Numbered from the stretch's first letter, positions 48,718 through 61,059 are shown. The stretch is 64,000 nt of DNA from Zygnema cylindricum (GCA_037447655.1 JBBHKE010000741.1:105270-169269), one strand, 5' to 3'. Notes: generated from the letters alone by a model not told the origin. Numbers and translations are program-made.

Positions 48718-50216
48718 GCGCATATCATAAACGCAATTATATATAGCCTGGTTTAGTGATAATATGGCATTTATAACAAAAGATTGGCATGCGAAGCACA
48801 TCAATAGAATCAGATAGTACAACTTATTGAACTTACTTTATTTGAAAGGTTTGTGACCTAATTTCAAGGGTTTTTTAGGGTTTTAAGTTTTTTAGAGAGG
48901 CACTCTTTAGTGTCACAGATCTTTGTCCCATAGGGAAAGTCCAAAACCAGCATTTATAGATAAATGATGACAATAATCTCTAGAGTGTCTTAATATTCAA
49001 TCAATATCCAATAATTTACATTTACTCCTTACAAGTCCAATCATGTATCACATTATTATTAGTATTATTTACACAACTTCCTTCCCAAATAATCGTATAG
49101 AAAACCATCAATCATCATTCAAGTACAATATTATTTTGTAAATCACCGACAATATCCACAACAAAAAAATTAGATAAGACTACTTTATCCTATACAAAAA
49201 TCACATAAAAACCATTCACAAGTACAATTATAACGCTTGAATTACCCAAATTTCCAATCGGAATAGTTATTTTTTTTCTTCTCATCCATTATACCAATGT
49301 CATCATTTTTATGTCTACCCTAAAAAATGCCTTAGGCATGTCTAACTTTTTAAAATATCAATTGTGAATCTTCCACTATTAAAAAAGGGAAAAAAAAAAA
49401 AAAACTAACACCCATTAAAGAGCACAAAATGACCACAAAATGCCAACTTGAACAAATAATGGACACAAAGGACAAGAACGCCACTCTCCCTCTTCCTCCC
49501 TCTCTTCCATCTTATCCCCTCTTATGTCTGAATCTGACATTCTACATTTTTAAAAAATGACAAAAAATAAAAATATCAATCTTTAAAAATGACATACCCA
49601 AGGCATATTGTCCATCTCAATTTTCGCTCGGTAAGATCGAGCTCTCGCAAGATCGAATCTTTTCCGATATAGGACAAAAAACACCCCAATTATCCCTTTT
49701 TTTAACACAAACCCAACTGGAATTTCTCGCCCAACCCATAATTTGTTCGTAAAAAGAACGAAATAATCTTCTCTGTTTTTACAACAATTCCAGTTCTTCT
49801 TTCCGATGGAGACTAGACAGAGAATTAATCAAATATATGATGAAACCAACGAAAATCCCATCATTTTCTCCATAAACTCCTTCTTGTAGATACACGACTG
49901 TTGTTTGTCAGATTCCACCCCGAAAAAAAAAAGGGGGAAATCCATTCAAACAACACTGAGAAATGAAAAATGATTTCGTTCTCCTCCTTTACACCCTTCC
50001 TTCCCCCTCCCCCTCCCTCTTTGCCTCCCCACCTACTCCCACTTCCCTACTGCACTTTCTGTACATTCCACCCGTCTTTTTTTCCCATACATAAACAGGG
50101 CCTACTAATAAACACCCGAAAAAAAAACAGAAAAAACTTCCCTGAACGAATAAAAAAAGGTAACAAAACAGAAGTGCCTCTCTCCCTCTCTCTAGCTCCT
50201 CCTCCCCTCTTTCGTC
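48718..50216. other. AT-rich spacer, 3' side of the unknown gene
   Basis: No gene recognised. Long A/T-rich and C/T-rich stretches. The part nearest 50217 may be the 3' UTR of the minus-strand gene. Confidence 0.5.
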
Positions 50217-52475
50217 CTATCCTCGACTCGCTGCCATTGGCCTCCATGTGAGAGGAGAAGTCAACCATTTTTTTAAAATACTTTTCTTTTTTCCTTCTGT
50301 CGTTCGTCTTCCGGTCGGTTGCATTTTTCCGATATCGACTTCTTGCTGCGCTCGAACCACTTCCCACGCCGCCTGCTTAACCCTGCGAAAAAAAAAACAC
50401 GAAAAGAAACAGAAACATGAATACAAAAAACAATGGACAAAACGACACAAGAAACGATGCAAAACACACAATACAAAACACAATACAAAGCACAAGACAT
50501 TTCCAAAAATATCAGTTTAAGTACGGCTCAAATATCCCAAACCAGAAGAGTACAAACAACGAGCGACACAAATGTGACAAGTGGAATGAATGCGATGAAA
50601 AAAAGAAAAACTTCGATAGGATAAGATTACGGTCGAGAAATGTCGTAAGGATCTCTAAAAAGTGAATATTGAAAAAAAAGGATGAAATGTTACACATTGT
50701 CACACATGTGCGACAGATCATTACACTACAGTGATAAAACTAAGGCAGAAATATGGAAACCATCACAAAGGACAGGGCAAAGCTGGTATTTAGGATTCAA
50801 ATGGCACGAAAATATTGTGGATATGACATAAATAAGGACAAAGGACAAAAATGTGACGGGATAATGAACCATTATGGTGTAAATACGGCGAAAACTGACA
50901 CATAAATTGTCTATGCAAGCGAATATGAGCGAATGTAAACGAATATAAGACAATAGAAGAGTTTTATGAATAAACGTACGCAAGTTTAAGAAAAGAAAAG
51001 CAAATAAATGCAGAAAAAAGCAAAATGAATAGATAAAACCCCAAGTAAATGAATGTATCTAAGGGAAAATGTCAATCTGAAAAAAACTTTCACCATAGAT
51101 TTTGACTATTTCAAACAAACGGAGTCGAATGTCATAAAATGTAGGTATGGAAATAAGGTTATTTGTCATCAAAGTGAATTTAACAAAGAAAAACATTACA
51201 AACTAAAACGATTTCATCGACGAGGAAACTATAGTACGTATTTAGTCATGATAAAGAGGTTATTTCCAAATAATTCCTTAAAAATAATTTGAATACCCTT
51301 GAAAAATGTATCTGTTTTTAAATAAAAAATGATACCTATCTTGATTTGACGATTTCACAACATGGGATAGAGATAAAAGTTTAAAATCTTAAAATTCTAA
51401 GTCGTACGTTTTCGGATTGTACCGTACAAGGGAAAAAAAAAAATCAAATTCTATACAGATTGGTGTCAGGAAACGTTGTAATGACAGAGGGCGAAGGAGA
51501 GAGTTGAAGTAATGGGGGGGGTTCAGCGCAAAGAGGGAGAGAGAGAGAGCGAAAGAGAAAGAGAGAGAAACAGAGGGAACGAGAGAGAAAGAGGGCGAGA
51601 AGAAGAGAGGGCGGGAGAAGGGGGGGCATAGAGAGGGGCAGAGAGGTAGGGGGAAAGAGAGTAGGAGAGAGGGGGAAGAGTGGGACAGAGGGAGAGGGAG
51701 GGGAGAGGGAGAGAGAGAGGGAGGGGGAGAGGGAGGGGGAGAGGGAGAGGGAGGGGAGAGGGAGGGGAGAGGGAGGGGGAGGGGGGAGGGGGGAAGGGGA
51801 GGGGGAGGGGGAGGGGGAGGGGGGAGGGGGAGGGGGAGAGGGAGAGGGAGAGGGGAGAGAGGGAGAGGGAGGAGAGAAGGAGAGGGAGAGGGAGAGGGAG
51901 AGGGAGAGGGAGAGGGAGAGAGAGAGAAAGCCCTTACCGCATCCTCGCAGCCTCCAATTCGTCACAATCGTAAGTGTCACACGATACTCTTCTCCCTCTC
52001 CCCGCTAGTCTCCCTCCGCCCCCTCCACTGTACGGCACTCTCCCAATCATCACCTCTTCCCTTCCCTCCTCCCTGCCTGCATCAAATCCCCCCCACACTC
52101 CCGCTCGAACTCCTATCTTCTCCACCTCTCCCCTCTTCCCTCTCCTCTCCCTCCTCCCCTCTCTCCTCCTCCCCATCCCCAGCCACCGACTCTGCCGCCC
52201 GTGCTCCAAACGTCCCCTGCCAGCCTGGCACTTCGTATGGTCCGTACGATTCGTACGGTAAGGGAGTGGTCTCCTTGCTGCCAGCTGTCAATTCTCTACT
52301 GGGGGGGGAATCCCTCGAGATCCTCCCTCGGAACAGGACAAGCCCAAGATCTTCTGCGCATGGATTGTCTCGCAAGTGCGAGTGGCGTCAGCGTATCTTC
52401 GGAAGATTCGGGAGGGGGATTTGATTCGTCGGGAGGATGAACGAGAAAGGACCGCCATTCGTCCACTCTGGCCAT
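50217..52475 (-). CDS. Unknown two-exon protein with two homopolymer frameshifts
   Basis: Exon 1 is 52475-51938, starting MARVDEWRSFLVHPPDES in a good ATG context. Exon 2 is 50382-50217, following a strong acceptor (TTTTTTTTTTCGCAG). The donor ATGCG|GTAAGG and the acceptor agree in phase 2 and join DELEAARMR to VKQAAWEVVRAQQEV, a plausible helix. Exon 1 is in three frames; the switches fall at a run of eight C/G near 52300 and seven C/G near 52090, and each is explained by one extra base. These could be sequencing errors or real decay. About 230 residues, with a Glu/Gly/Arg-rich middle. I do not recognise the family and propose no function. Confidence 0.5.
51530..51930. repeat. Purine-rich GA/GGGAG tract
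   Basis: About 400 bp almost purely purine on the plus strand, within the intron of the unknown gene (pyrimidine on its sense strand). It includes (GGGGGA)n and (GGGAGA)n blocks. Confidence 0.95.
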
Positions 52476-52489
52476 GGATTCCCACCTCT

Positions 52490-52725
<236 letters not shown>

Positions 52726-52904
52726 TTGATATTTTCCTCTCTCAACAGCCTCCAACTTGGCTTCCCTCAGCTCTATCTTACTGGAAGTTTTCTCCTTGGT
52801 GGGTCTCTCTCTCTCTCCCTCACTGTCTCTCTCTCCCCCTCTCTCTGTCCCTCTGGCTCTCCCTCGCCCTGTGGTGGTCGTTTCCCGAGGCCGTGTGAGG
52901 CCAA

Positions 52905-53454
52905 AATGTCGGTGAAGAAGGACAGGCTGGCTCGATTTCGTACGACTCTGGTACATAAACTGTACGACGAGCGTGCTGCCAGGAAGTTTTTGCCGTTATT
53001 GGGTCGCCGCGGAATGGCGCTGACCGCGCAGTTCTTGGACGCGTGGCGCGCTCCAACTAGAGGATTTGGCGGCATCGCAACTGGTTCAGGGGAGTCGGGC
53101 AGTCTCGATTTTAATTTATGTACGGAACGAATCGGGTTACAGGAAAAAGCATGCATAAATATTGGGAAAGTTTTTGGCCGGGAGCGGTATAATGACTCCC
53201 TGCGTTCCGGAAATGACGGAACAAATCCGGATCTAGATTCGCGTGCCGCGAACGCGGATGAGGGGATTGAACAGCTGGATTGTACGAATCCTCTTCTGGG
53301 TGTACTTAAATGCAGGTCGCGACGAAGAGCTGTACGACGAAAGGCACGCGCGATTTGTTATCAAAGAAATTCTGGCGGTTTTCATCCTGGCGACACGTGT
53401 ACTAAATGGACGGTGGGATGTTTATGGAACCAGATTGGGTCACGTGAATCGTGA
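52905..53454 (+). CDS. Weakly supported ORF, possible first exon
   Basis: The ATG is in an AAAATGTCGG context after a CT-rich leader. The frame (MSVKKDRLARFRTTLVHKLY...) stays open for 182 codons, and the first 60 are GC-richer than the surroundings. No domain recognised. Divergent to the minus-strand gene, so the CT tract could be a shared promoter region. It may be chance. Confidence 0.25.
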
Positions 53455-54297
53455 GGGAAGGTTCATAGAGGAGAGTGGGTCATCACGAAAGACGACAAAA
53501 TAGCATTTAATGAGGGAACGATACTAGCCGCCCGCGGTTAATAGAATCCAGGAGTGTCCGTACATACATCCAGAATAGACGGAAAAAGGGTACATATCTC
53601 TAAATTTGTCGTTGCTGTGACACTGTGACAGTATCAAATTTTGTTTATTTTCTGTTATGGAAAGACCTATTAGCAATTGGATTCGGAAGAATCTGAACGA
53701 CGGGTCTTCATGCGTCTACAATCCCGTATCTGTACTCATAAAAAAATTATTCTGCGTTTTGGATGTTTCCTTCGCATACGGTTGAGTCGTTGCGCCCATA
53801 ATATATACGTACAAATTGTATCATTCTGCGCTGTCATGCGCTAAAGGCGTCTGCCACTGGCCGGAATTTTTTGTCGGACAGAGGTTATTCGTACTGTATA
53901 TCCGTACTTTCTTGGCGTTGTTGGCACTGACATTCAAATGTGCCGCCCACCCTAAGGCTGACGCGGAATCGTTTTTCTCATCGGAGGAAAAAAGTCGATC
54001 AAATCATTCTGAGTATATTTGCGGAAGTCGATCAAATCCTTAAGCCTATATTACCGAATTCGATACGGCATTTCCATGCAACGTGCTCACGTCTGGTTTG
54101 TACTTTTGTTTGGTACAAGATTATTCGTACGATCAGTCCGCTTTCCACCAATAGTAGAACTCGACGATCCCGGTCTATTAAGCATTTCTTTAAGCTTTGA
54201 GCGCATCGGCAAAATTAAGTACGGTAAACTGAATTGGTTCCCAAAACACATGAAAATAGCTGTTTAGACTATCATTCATTTTCCAAGTTTAGTAAAG
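53455..54297. other. Spacer, no gene seen
   Basis: No coding frame or repeat ends recognised over about 840 bp. Confidence 0.45.
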
Positions 54298-54520
54298 TAC
54301 ACCTTGAATCGCTACATATTAGCGTTAATGTTTTTTGCCACTTCGAAAAAATTATCTCCGTACACGCATGTCGGATTGTGGATCTGACGGTTGAGATTGA
54401 AGTATATGATTCTCAGCTCTTGATTGGCGGTTTCAAAATGAAAATCGGACAAATGTGTAAGGAGAAAAGATGTTTTAGGTGGCAAAAACAAAATAAACAC
54501 TATTAGCGATTAGCGGTGTA
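54298..54520. mobile_element. TACACC-type palindromic MITE H1
   Basis: TACACCTTGAATCGC...GCGATTAGCGGTGTA, 223 bp. It carries paired TCCGTACAC and TGTAAGGAGA segments and a central Glu/Ser-free non-coding core. It abuts G1 directly (GGTGTATACACC). TA at both ends suggests a TA target. Confidence 0.7.
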
Positions 54521-54742
54521 TACACCGCGAATCGTTATTAGTGTCAAAGTTTAAATAGCGTAAAAAACAAATTAGTGTTATTCTTTCTAATTTAGTGCGC
54601 GAGACGTGGTAGATTATGGTCCACACCCTTAAATAGAGTTTCTAATTTATTTTCAAAAATCATATATGCTAATTGCAGAAAAAAAATAAAATTTTAAGAA
54701 CCCAAATTAGTGACTTTGACACTAATAACGATTCACGGTGTA
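54521..54742. mobile_element. TACACCGCGAATCG MITE G1
   Basis: TACACCGCGAATCGTTATTAG...CTAATAACGATTCACGGTGTA, 222 bp. The core carries the GACGTGGTAGATTATGGTCC signature. Confidence 0.78.
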
Positions 54743-55181
54743 CTTTACTGTAGGTTAGAAGGCACGCTGAATCGCTAATTCGTACTATACTTTTAGTACA
54801 TGGTCGCGGTTTTTTAAACAAAGTTTTTCCATTTCTTTTGGTTATATGATCCATGAGACAAGCATCCAATCGTTCCTTGATAACAATTTTATCCGTACGG
54901 GTAGAGGCGGGGAAAAAATGACGTGCTCCATATATGTGCACGGTGCACCTATTTGTTCAATTGACCAAAACGTCGAACCGCAAATTGGGGGAACTGCTGG
55001 AGTGTACGAAATACTCCCAACCAAGTGCCGCCCAGACGATCGTCTCGCGCGGTTCAAAACTCGAACATGTACAGAAATGGTCAAGGGCGGCCAATCACTG
55101 TCCCAGGTTGACCGGGGATCCCTGTGTATCGTATGCGCACAGTGATTGTCCTTGCTTTCACACGCGTCAATACATAAAAAG
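54743..55181. other. Spacer between palindromic elements
   Basis: No gene recognised. Confidence 0.4.
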
Positions 55182-55384
55182 TACACCGCGAGTCGTTATT
55201 AGCGTTGAGAAATTATTAGTGTAAAGAAAAAATTAGCGTCATTTAATCTAATTTAGTACCGGAAGACGTGGCAGATTAAGGTCCACGTCCTTAAATAGTG
55301 TAGCTAATTCTATTTAAGGTATTGATGTCAAATTTTTGGGGCGCCGATATAGAGTTTATAACGCTAATAACGATTCGCGGTGTA
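55182..55384. mobile_element. TACACCGCGA MITE G2
   Basis: 203 bp, ends TACACCGCGAGTCG and CGATTCGCGGTGTA; the core GACGTGGCAGATTAAGGTCC is related to G1. Confidence 0.78.
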
Positions 55385-55387
55385 CTA

Positions 55388-56049
55388 TACACCGCGAATC
55401 GTAATTAGAGTAGTGGAAAAATTAGAGTAAAAAAACAAAAAAAAAACAAGTACACCGCGCATCGTAATTAGAGTAATGAAAAAATTAGAGTAATAAAAGA
55501 GAAAAAAATAATTAGAGTAATTTACTCTAATTTATGTGATAGAGCTGTTTCAAAAAGGAATTTACTCTAATTTATGCGGTGTACTCTAATTTGGCAAGTT
55601 AATATCCTCTACTGTAATTAAGGTATTCGTACAAAATGTGTCAGTCCGTATAGTATTGACGTCATTATGACGCTAGCACTATTTGTCGCATTGAATGTCA
55701 GTTAATGTTCACACTGACGACGATGCTGTCGACGGACTAGAGTTATTCGAACGGATATTTTTTTATGTGATTAATTTTTTTGTTTAGTGCGATTTCACGT
55801 GCGAGCGCGATTCTATTAAATCATTATTTGTACCTTTTTACTTATAAAAGTACAATTTTCCATGGTAAGACATCGTCCGTACTCCACACTATTTAAAAAT
55901 AATATATATTCTATTTTTTTACGCTAATTAAACCTCACCTAAATTAGAATAATGAAAAAATTAGAATCGATTTCTCTATTTGATGTGATAGACTCGAAAT
56001 TTCGAGCGACCGAATTAGAGTAATTTACTCTAATTACGATTCGCGGTGT
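55388..56049. mobile_element. Long TACACCGCG elements (L1 and partial copy)
   Basis: Two staggered starts (55388, 55451) and one end near 56049 (ATTACGATTCGCGGTGT). L1 shares its interior (CTGACGACGATGCTGTCGAC) with L2 and L3. Confidence 0.65.
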
Positions 56050-56131
56050 CCAATACACCGCGAATCGTAATTAGAGTAAAGAAAAAATTAGAGTAAAAAA
56101 ACAAAAAAAAAACAATTAGAGTTATAAACAC

Positions 56132-56335
56132 TACACCTTGAATCGTTATTAGCGTATAGAAATTATTAGTGTAAAGAAAAAGTTAGCGTCATTCATTCTA
56201 ATTTAGTGCCAGGAGACGTGGCAAATTATGGTCCACGTCTTTAAATAGTGTAACTTACTACATTTAAGGTATCAATGTCAAAATTTTGGGGTGCCGATAT
56301 AGCGTACATAATGCTAATAACGATTCACGGTGTAG
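56132..56335. mobile_element. TACACC MITE G5
   Basis: 204 bp, TACACCTTGAATCG...CGATTCACGGTGTA, with the GACGTGGCAAATTATGGTCC core. Confidence 0.78.
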
Positions 56336-56440
56336 TTTATGTGATTGACCTTTTTCACAGAGGAAGTTTACTCTAATTTATTTAAGTACTTTATATTGGG
56401 TTATGTCGGCTATCGCTATCCGCGCTGTAATTATTAAAAC

Positions 56441-56643
56441 TACACCTTAAATCGTTATTAGGCTATATAATTTATTAGAGTAAAGAAAAAATTAACGTCA
56501 TTCATTCTAATATAAAGGCACGAGACGTGGCAGATTATGGTCCACGTCCTTAAATAGTGTAATTTATTCTATTTAAGGTATCAATGTCAAAAGTATGGGG
56601 TGTTGATATAGCGTACATAATGCTAATAACGATTCACACTGTA
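56441..56643. mobile_element. TACACC MITE G6
   Basis: 203 bp, TACACCTTAAATCG...CGATTCACACTGTA. A partial inverted copy follows at 56642-56720. Confidence 0.75.
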
Positions 56644-56720
56644 CACCGTGAATCGTTATTAGAAAAATGTACTCTATATTGGCGCCCCAAAATTTTGACA
56701 TTGATACCCGAAATACACTG

Positions 56721-57184
56721 ACTCGTTCTATTTTATTAGTGACGTTAATTACAGTTCTTGTGAATTAACGTCAATGGAATTACCGTACTTATTTCATGAA
56801 TATTGTGGTGTACGGAATGTGTTTGCTAGTACAAAACTGCACTTGATTACCGAAAATCGCACAAAAATCGTAGTTAACTTATGTCGGTTGCATACAGAAT
56901 TACGCTTAAAATAAACGTGGAGTCAAGATTTGGAACAAACGCGTTCACAAACCCAAATTATAATTATGGATTAATTACACTGGAAGGACGCGACGTGGTA
57001 TGAATTGTCAGATTTTGTACTTCTACCTATTTTAACGTATATGTAATGACTGCGGATTCTGTATACCTAAATCGGTGTTATATAGAAATTACAATTAGAC
57101 ATTTTTTCACAATGGGATTGATACACAAATTAACATCAATGACACTAATAATTTATATAGTCTAATAACGATTCACGTTTTAAA
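56721..57184. other. Spacer, no gene seen
   Basis: AT-rich; no frame or terminal repeats recognised. Confidence 0.4.
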
Positions 57185-58136
57185 TTACGTAGACGTACAA
57201 AATATGTTAGTCCGTATAGTTTGACGTCATTATGACATTAGTTCTATTTGTCGTGCTGAATGTCAGTTACTGTTCACACCATAGTTCAAAAGTAGGCATT
57301 TTTATGGTGGGCCTTTGGTAGGCGCACAAAACTTCGCACAAAACTCGTGAAGAGTAAGCATACTATATAAGTGTGCATTTTGCACACTGATGTATAAACG
57401 TACGAATTTGACGTATCATCATAGTAGAGCGCACGCTGTCGAACATTTTTTTTTAGCAAACTGGACGTAAGTCCTATCGTGAGTTGTGTTATGGGCTTTT
57501 CATGTGATCTTCTTAGATCGCTACTTTGATCAGCAACCGTCCGATCGTCTAAATCTGACGGTTTAAATAAAAAAATACCTCAAAACTCACGCAAAAATAC
57601 AAATTTGTCCGAATATTTTTCAAAATTTAGACATGACGTTTGTTTCTCTATCGATTGATGTGCAACTCACCCTATTACTATTATCTTTCATTTTGCGAAC
57701 AATACAATATGGGTCTTAAGGCCATACTGTATGTTTTGCGTACAATAGGCATATTGTATGGGCCTACTTTTACCTACTTTTGAACTATGGTTCACACCGA
57801 CGACGATGTTGTGGACGGACGATGGTTATGCGAACGACATTTTTTCGATATGATTATTTGTTTTGTTTAGTGCGATTTCACGTTCGAGCGCGATTATATT
57901 CAATCATTATTTATACCTTTTTTTACATATAAAAGTACAACTTTGCATAGTCAGACGTCGTCCGTACCCGACACTATTAAAAACGAACCTGTATTATATT
58001 TTTTTACACTAATTAAACCTTACTTTAAATAGAATAATGAAAAAATTATAATTATTTACTCTATTTAAAGTGATACTGTCAAAACTTAGAGCGATCGAAT
58101 TAGCTTTATTTACTCTAATTACGATTCGCGGTGTAC
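57185..58136. mobile_element. Long TACACCGCG element L2, split by a hAT MITE
   Basis: Homologous to L1 and L3. Interrupted at GTTCACAC by the hAT MITE at 57280-57789. Right end ATTACGATTCGCGGTGTA. Confidence 0.65.
57280..57789. mobile_element. hAT MITE family, copy 4
   Basis: 510 bp with exact 8-bp duplication GTTCACAC (57272-57279, 57790-57797). The uninterrupted target is visible in L1 and L3. Confidence 0.92.
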
Positions 58137-58191
58137 TAGTTGAAGACGGCCGCAAACGGCCACAAATTGACCGCTACACTCTTATGGCTTA

Positions 58192-58757
58192 GGGTGTGTC
58201 CCCATGTAACCGAAACTTTTAAACGTTACTTTAGACTTTAGGGCAAATTTTACGGTGTACTTTTCAAAGTGTGTCTATGTCAATCGTTACTTGCGAGTTC
58301 ATTACTTCGAATATGTGACAGTTGTATACGTCTACAAAATGTGCGACAGTCTACGAAACGAAATGTAGACGACTACTAAATTTCCTACTATTGGTGACGT
58401 ATACAAAAACGGCGACAGTTTAGACGTCGAGGTTTTTGTGACGCTGTAGATGTTTAGGGTTTTGTGACATAGCGAAGTCATGCTACCATGTGACGTCATC
58501 AGTACGTAGACTTTCCGCCATGGCTTCCCGATTTCGTTTTCTTGAGAAAGCGGAGCGGGCGAGTGAGAAAGAGAGAGAGAGAGAGACGAGGACGACGTAA
58601 ATTTTTGCAAAGGACCCATGAATGAAATTGGAGGTCCGAGACCCCATCGAATATTTTTCCGTACATGCTCGTCATTTTCGTACGTACATGCGCGTGACGA
58701 GCAAGGGAAAAAATAGAGTGTACTCTCGGTCGTTCAAAATTTGTCAAAACGTTTGAC
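58192..58757. mobile_element. PIF/Harbinger-like MITE F5, left part
   Basis: Starts TTA|GGGTGTGTCCCCATGT and follows F2/F4. The right end is missing; it fuses with an F3-derived piece at about 58758. Confidence 0.65.
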
Positions 58758-58990
58758 GCGTGCAATCCAGGTTTTCTATTCGTCAATAGGGTAGTATTTT
58801 GATTAAAATCAGATCGCGGTTTGATTCATGTACAAGTGTGAAGATGAGCTGGAAGTGGATCGCGATGATAATACCGCCAACTTCCTGTACCTTCTAAGTT
58901 CCATGGTGACGCAAAATGTACTTGTGTTTTTGCCCAATTTTCGTACGGCTTAATATTTTATCGTTGGAAGTCCCGTTTTATGTGTCATTT
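58758..58990 (-). mobile_element. Inverted fragment of F3
   Basis: Reverse complement of about 45835-46060 (for example the ATCCAGGTTTTCTATTCGTC stretch). Joined directly to F5. Confidence 0.7.
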
Positions 58991-59469
58991 TAGTTTCATC
59001 GATATATAAAAGCGGGTACGCTTTTTTATTTTGTACTAAGTTTATTTCGTTTCGTGCGAGTTCATACATGTTGTACGTCGTCCTTTAATTTGTGTCAGCG
59101 TCCAAGTCAAATGTCAATGTGAACTACTTGCGCGCAACCATTCTACTTATATGTGGTTGCCGCATTTTTGTTTTAGTAAACCTGCGCCGACCGCGTTTTT
59201 ATTTTTTTTTGTTTATGACGGTCGACGTTTGCAAGCACGACACTTTTTTAACCGCCGTTACAATATTCCGCCAGTCAAAGTTGTTCGACGGATTGACTGT
59301 CTAGTTTGAACTTAAAGGTGGTACGTAGCTTGTACAAAATTGTACTTCAAATGTACAATTTATGACAACTACCTGCGCGCAGCAAAAATAGTATCTGCGA
59401 TTAACAATCCCCTTGTTAAATTACAAAGTTAAATGCGCATGTCTATCCTTTTCATTGCTACATCTCAAG
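58991..59469. other. Spacer, no gene seen
   Basis: No convincing frame; a 70-codon open frame at 59092 has no recognisable domain. Confidence 0.4.
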
Positions 59470-60086
59470 TACACCGCGAATCGTAATTAGAGTAATGAAA
59501 AAATTAGAGTAAAAAAAAATTAAAAAAATAGAGTAATGAACTATAATTTATGTGATAGATTTTTTTCATAGAGGAAGTTTACTCTAATTTATTTAAGTAC
59601 TCTATATTGGGTTATGTCGGTAATAATTATCCGCGCTGAAATTATGAACACTAAATTACGTAGACGTTAAAAATCTGTCAGTCCGTATAGTTTTGACGTC
59701 ATTATGACGTTATTGCTATTTGTCGCGCTGAATGTCAGTTAATGTTCACACTGACGACGATGCTGTCGACGGACGAGAGTTATGCGAACGGCTTTTTTTC
59801 AATGTGATTGATTTTTCGTTTAGTGCGATTTCACGTGCGAGCGCGATTCTATTAAATCATTATTTGTACCTTTCTACTTAAAAAAGTACAATTTTGCACG
59901 GTCGAACGTCGTCCGTACTCCACACTATTTAAAGCAAACCTATATTACAATTTTTTTACGCTAATTAAACTTACCTAAATTAGAATAATGAAAAAAATAG
60001 AATCGTTTACTCTATTTGATGTCATAGAGTCGAAATTTCGAGCGACCGAATTAGAGTAATTTACTCTAATTACGATTCGCGGTGTA
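59470..60086. mobile_element. Long TACACCGCG element L3
   Basis: 617 bp, TACACCGCGAATCGTAATTAG...CTAATTACGATTCGCGGTGTA; the most complete member of the long form. Confidence 0.78.
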
Positions 60087-60088
60087 GC

Positions 60089-60291
60089 TACACCGTGAAT
60101 CGTTATTAGCCTTATGTACTCTATATCGGCACCCCAAAATTTTGACATTGATACCTTAAATAGAATAAATTACACTATTTAAGGACGTGGACCATATTCT
60201 GCCACGTCTCCTGGCACTATATTAGAATGAATGACGTTAATTTGTTCTTTACTCTAATAATTTCTATAGTCTAATAACGATTCAAGGTGTG
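60089..60291. mobile_element. TACACC MITE G7 (inverted relative to G5)
   Basis: 203 bp. The core GGACGTGGACCATATTCTGC is the reverse complement of the G5 core. Confidence 0.75.
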
Positions 60292-60631
60292 CCGCGGAAC
60301 ACACCCCAGACTTTTTGTTTTGACAGCCTGTCACGTTCAGAATGCCGTTTCCACATTTGTCGGTACGATTGCAAAATCGAATTTTTGAGAGGATTGCAAT
60401 ACAAATTCGGCCAGTGGTCAAGTGGACCCTTAACCATAGACGCCAAGCTTCTTTAACTTACATGTCCTTTGTTTTTATTCAAACCACCAATCGTTTTCAT
60501 CTCAGGGTCGTCGGCGACACAGCGCAAACTTCTAATTTTGACAGCCTGTCACCTACAGATGGCCGTTTCCTCTTTTGTCGGCGCCACGAGCAAGATCAAA
60601 TATTTCGATAAAGTACACCGCTCATCTCTAT
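60292..60631. other. Spacer between palindromic elements
   Basis: No gene recognised; short frames only. Confidence 0.4.
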
Positions 60632-60851
60632 TACACCGTCGATTGTATTTAGCGTGTATGTTTTTTTGTCTCTTAAAACATATTTTCTCCGTACACATTT
60701 GTCCAATTTTCAAGTTAATACCGCCATTCGTAAGCTGAGAATACAGACTTTCAATCGCAACCGTCAGATCCACAATCCGACATGTATGTACGGAGAAAAC
60801 AAGTTTTAAGAGACAAAAAGAGAATACACGCTAAATACGATCGACGGTGTA
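60632..60851. mobile_element. Long-armed hairpin MITE H2
   Basis: TACACCGTCGATTGTATTTA... to ...TAAATACGATCGACGGTGTA. Arms of about 80 bp pair nearly perfectly (TTTTTGTCTCTTAAAACA with its complement). Confidence 0.82.
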
Positions 60852-61059
60852 GTGTGAACTGTGAAGGTTTTTTGATTTTTTCTGCCGCTTGAATCATCGT
60901 GCACACTTGTCTATTTTCCGATTGGAGTAGGCCAATCGGAAGATGGCAACGTTGCCTTTCAATTGCAACCGTCGGATCAACGATCCGCAAAGTGTGTACG
61001 GAGAGAAGATGTTTGAAGTGGCGAAAAAAACGTTAGCACTAATAGCGATGCACGGTGTA
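60852..61059. mobile_element. Related MITE H3, decayed left end
   Basis: Ends ATGCACGGTGTA and shares AACCGTCGGATCAACGATCC-type core with H1/H2. The left terminus is unclear. Confidence 0.5.

Noticed and set aside
51444-51980. 178-codon Ser/Pro/Leu-rich minus-strand frame
   Set aside because: It is the translated purine/pyrimidine tract lying in an intron.
54507-56660. CRISPR array or satellite from repeated TACACCGCGAATCG
   Set aside because: Spacing is irregular and repeats occur as inverted pairs around related cores, as expected for MITEs.
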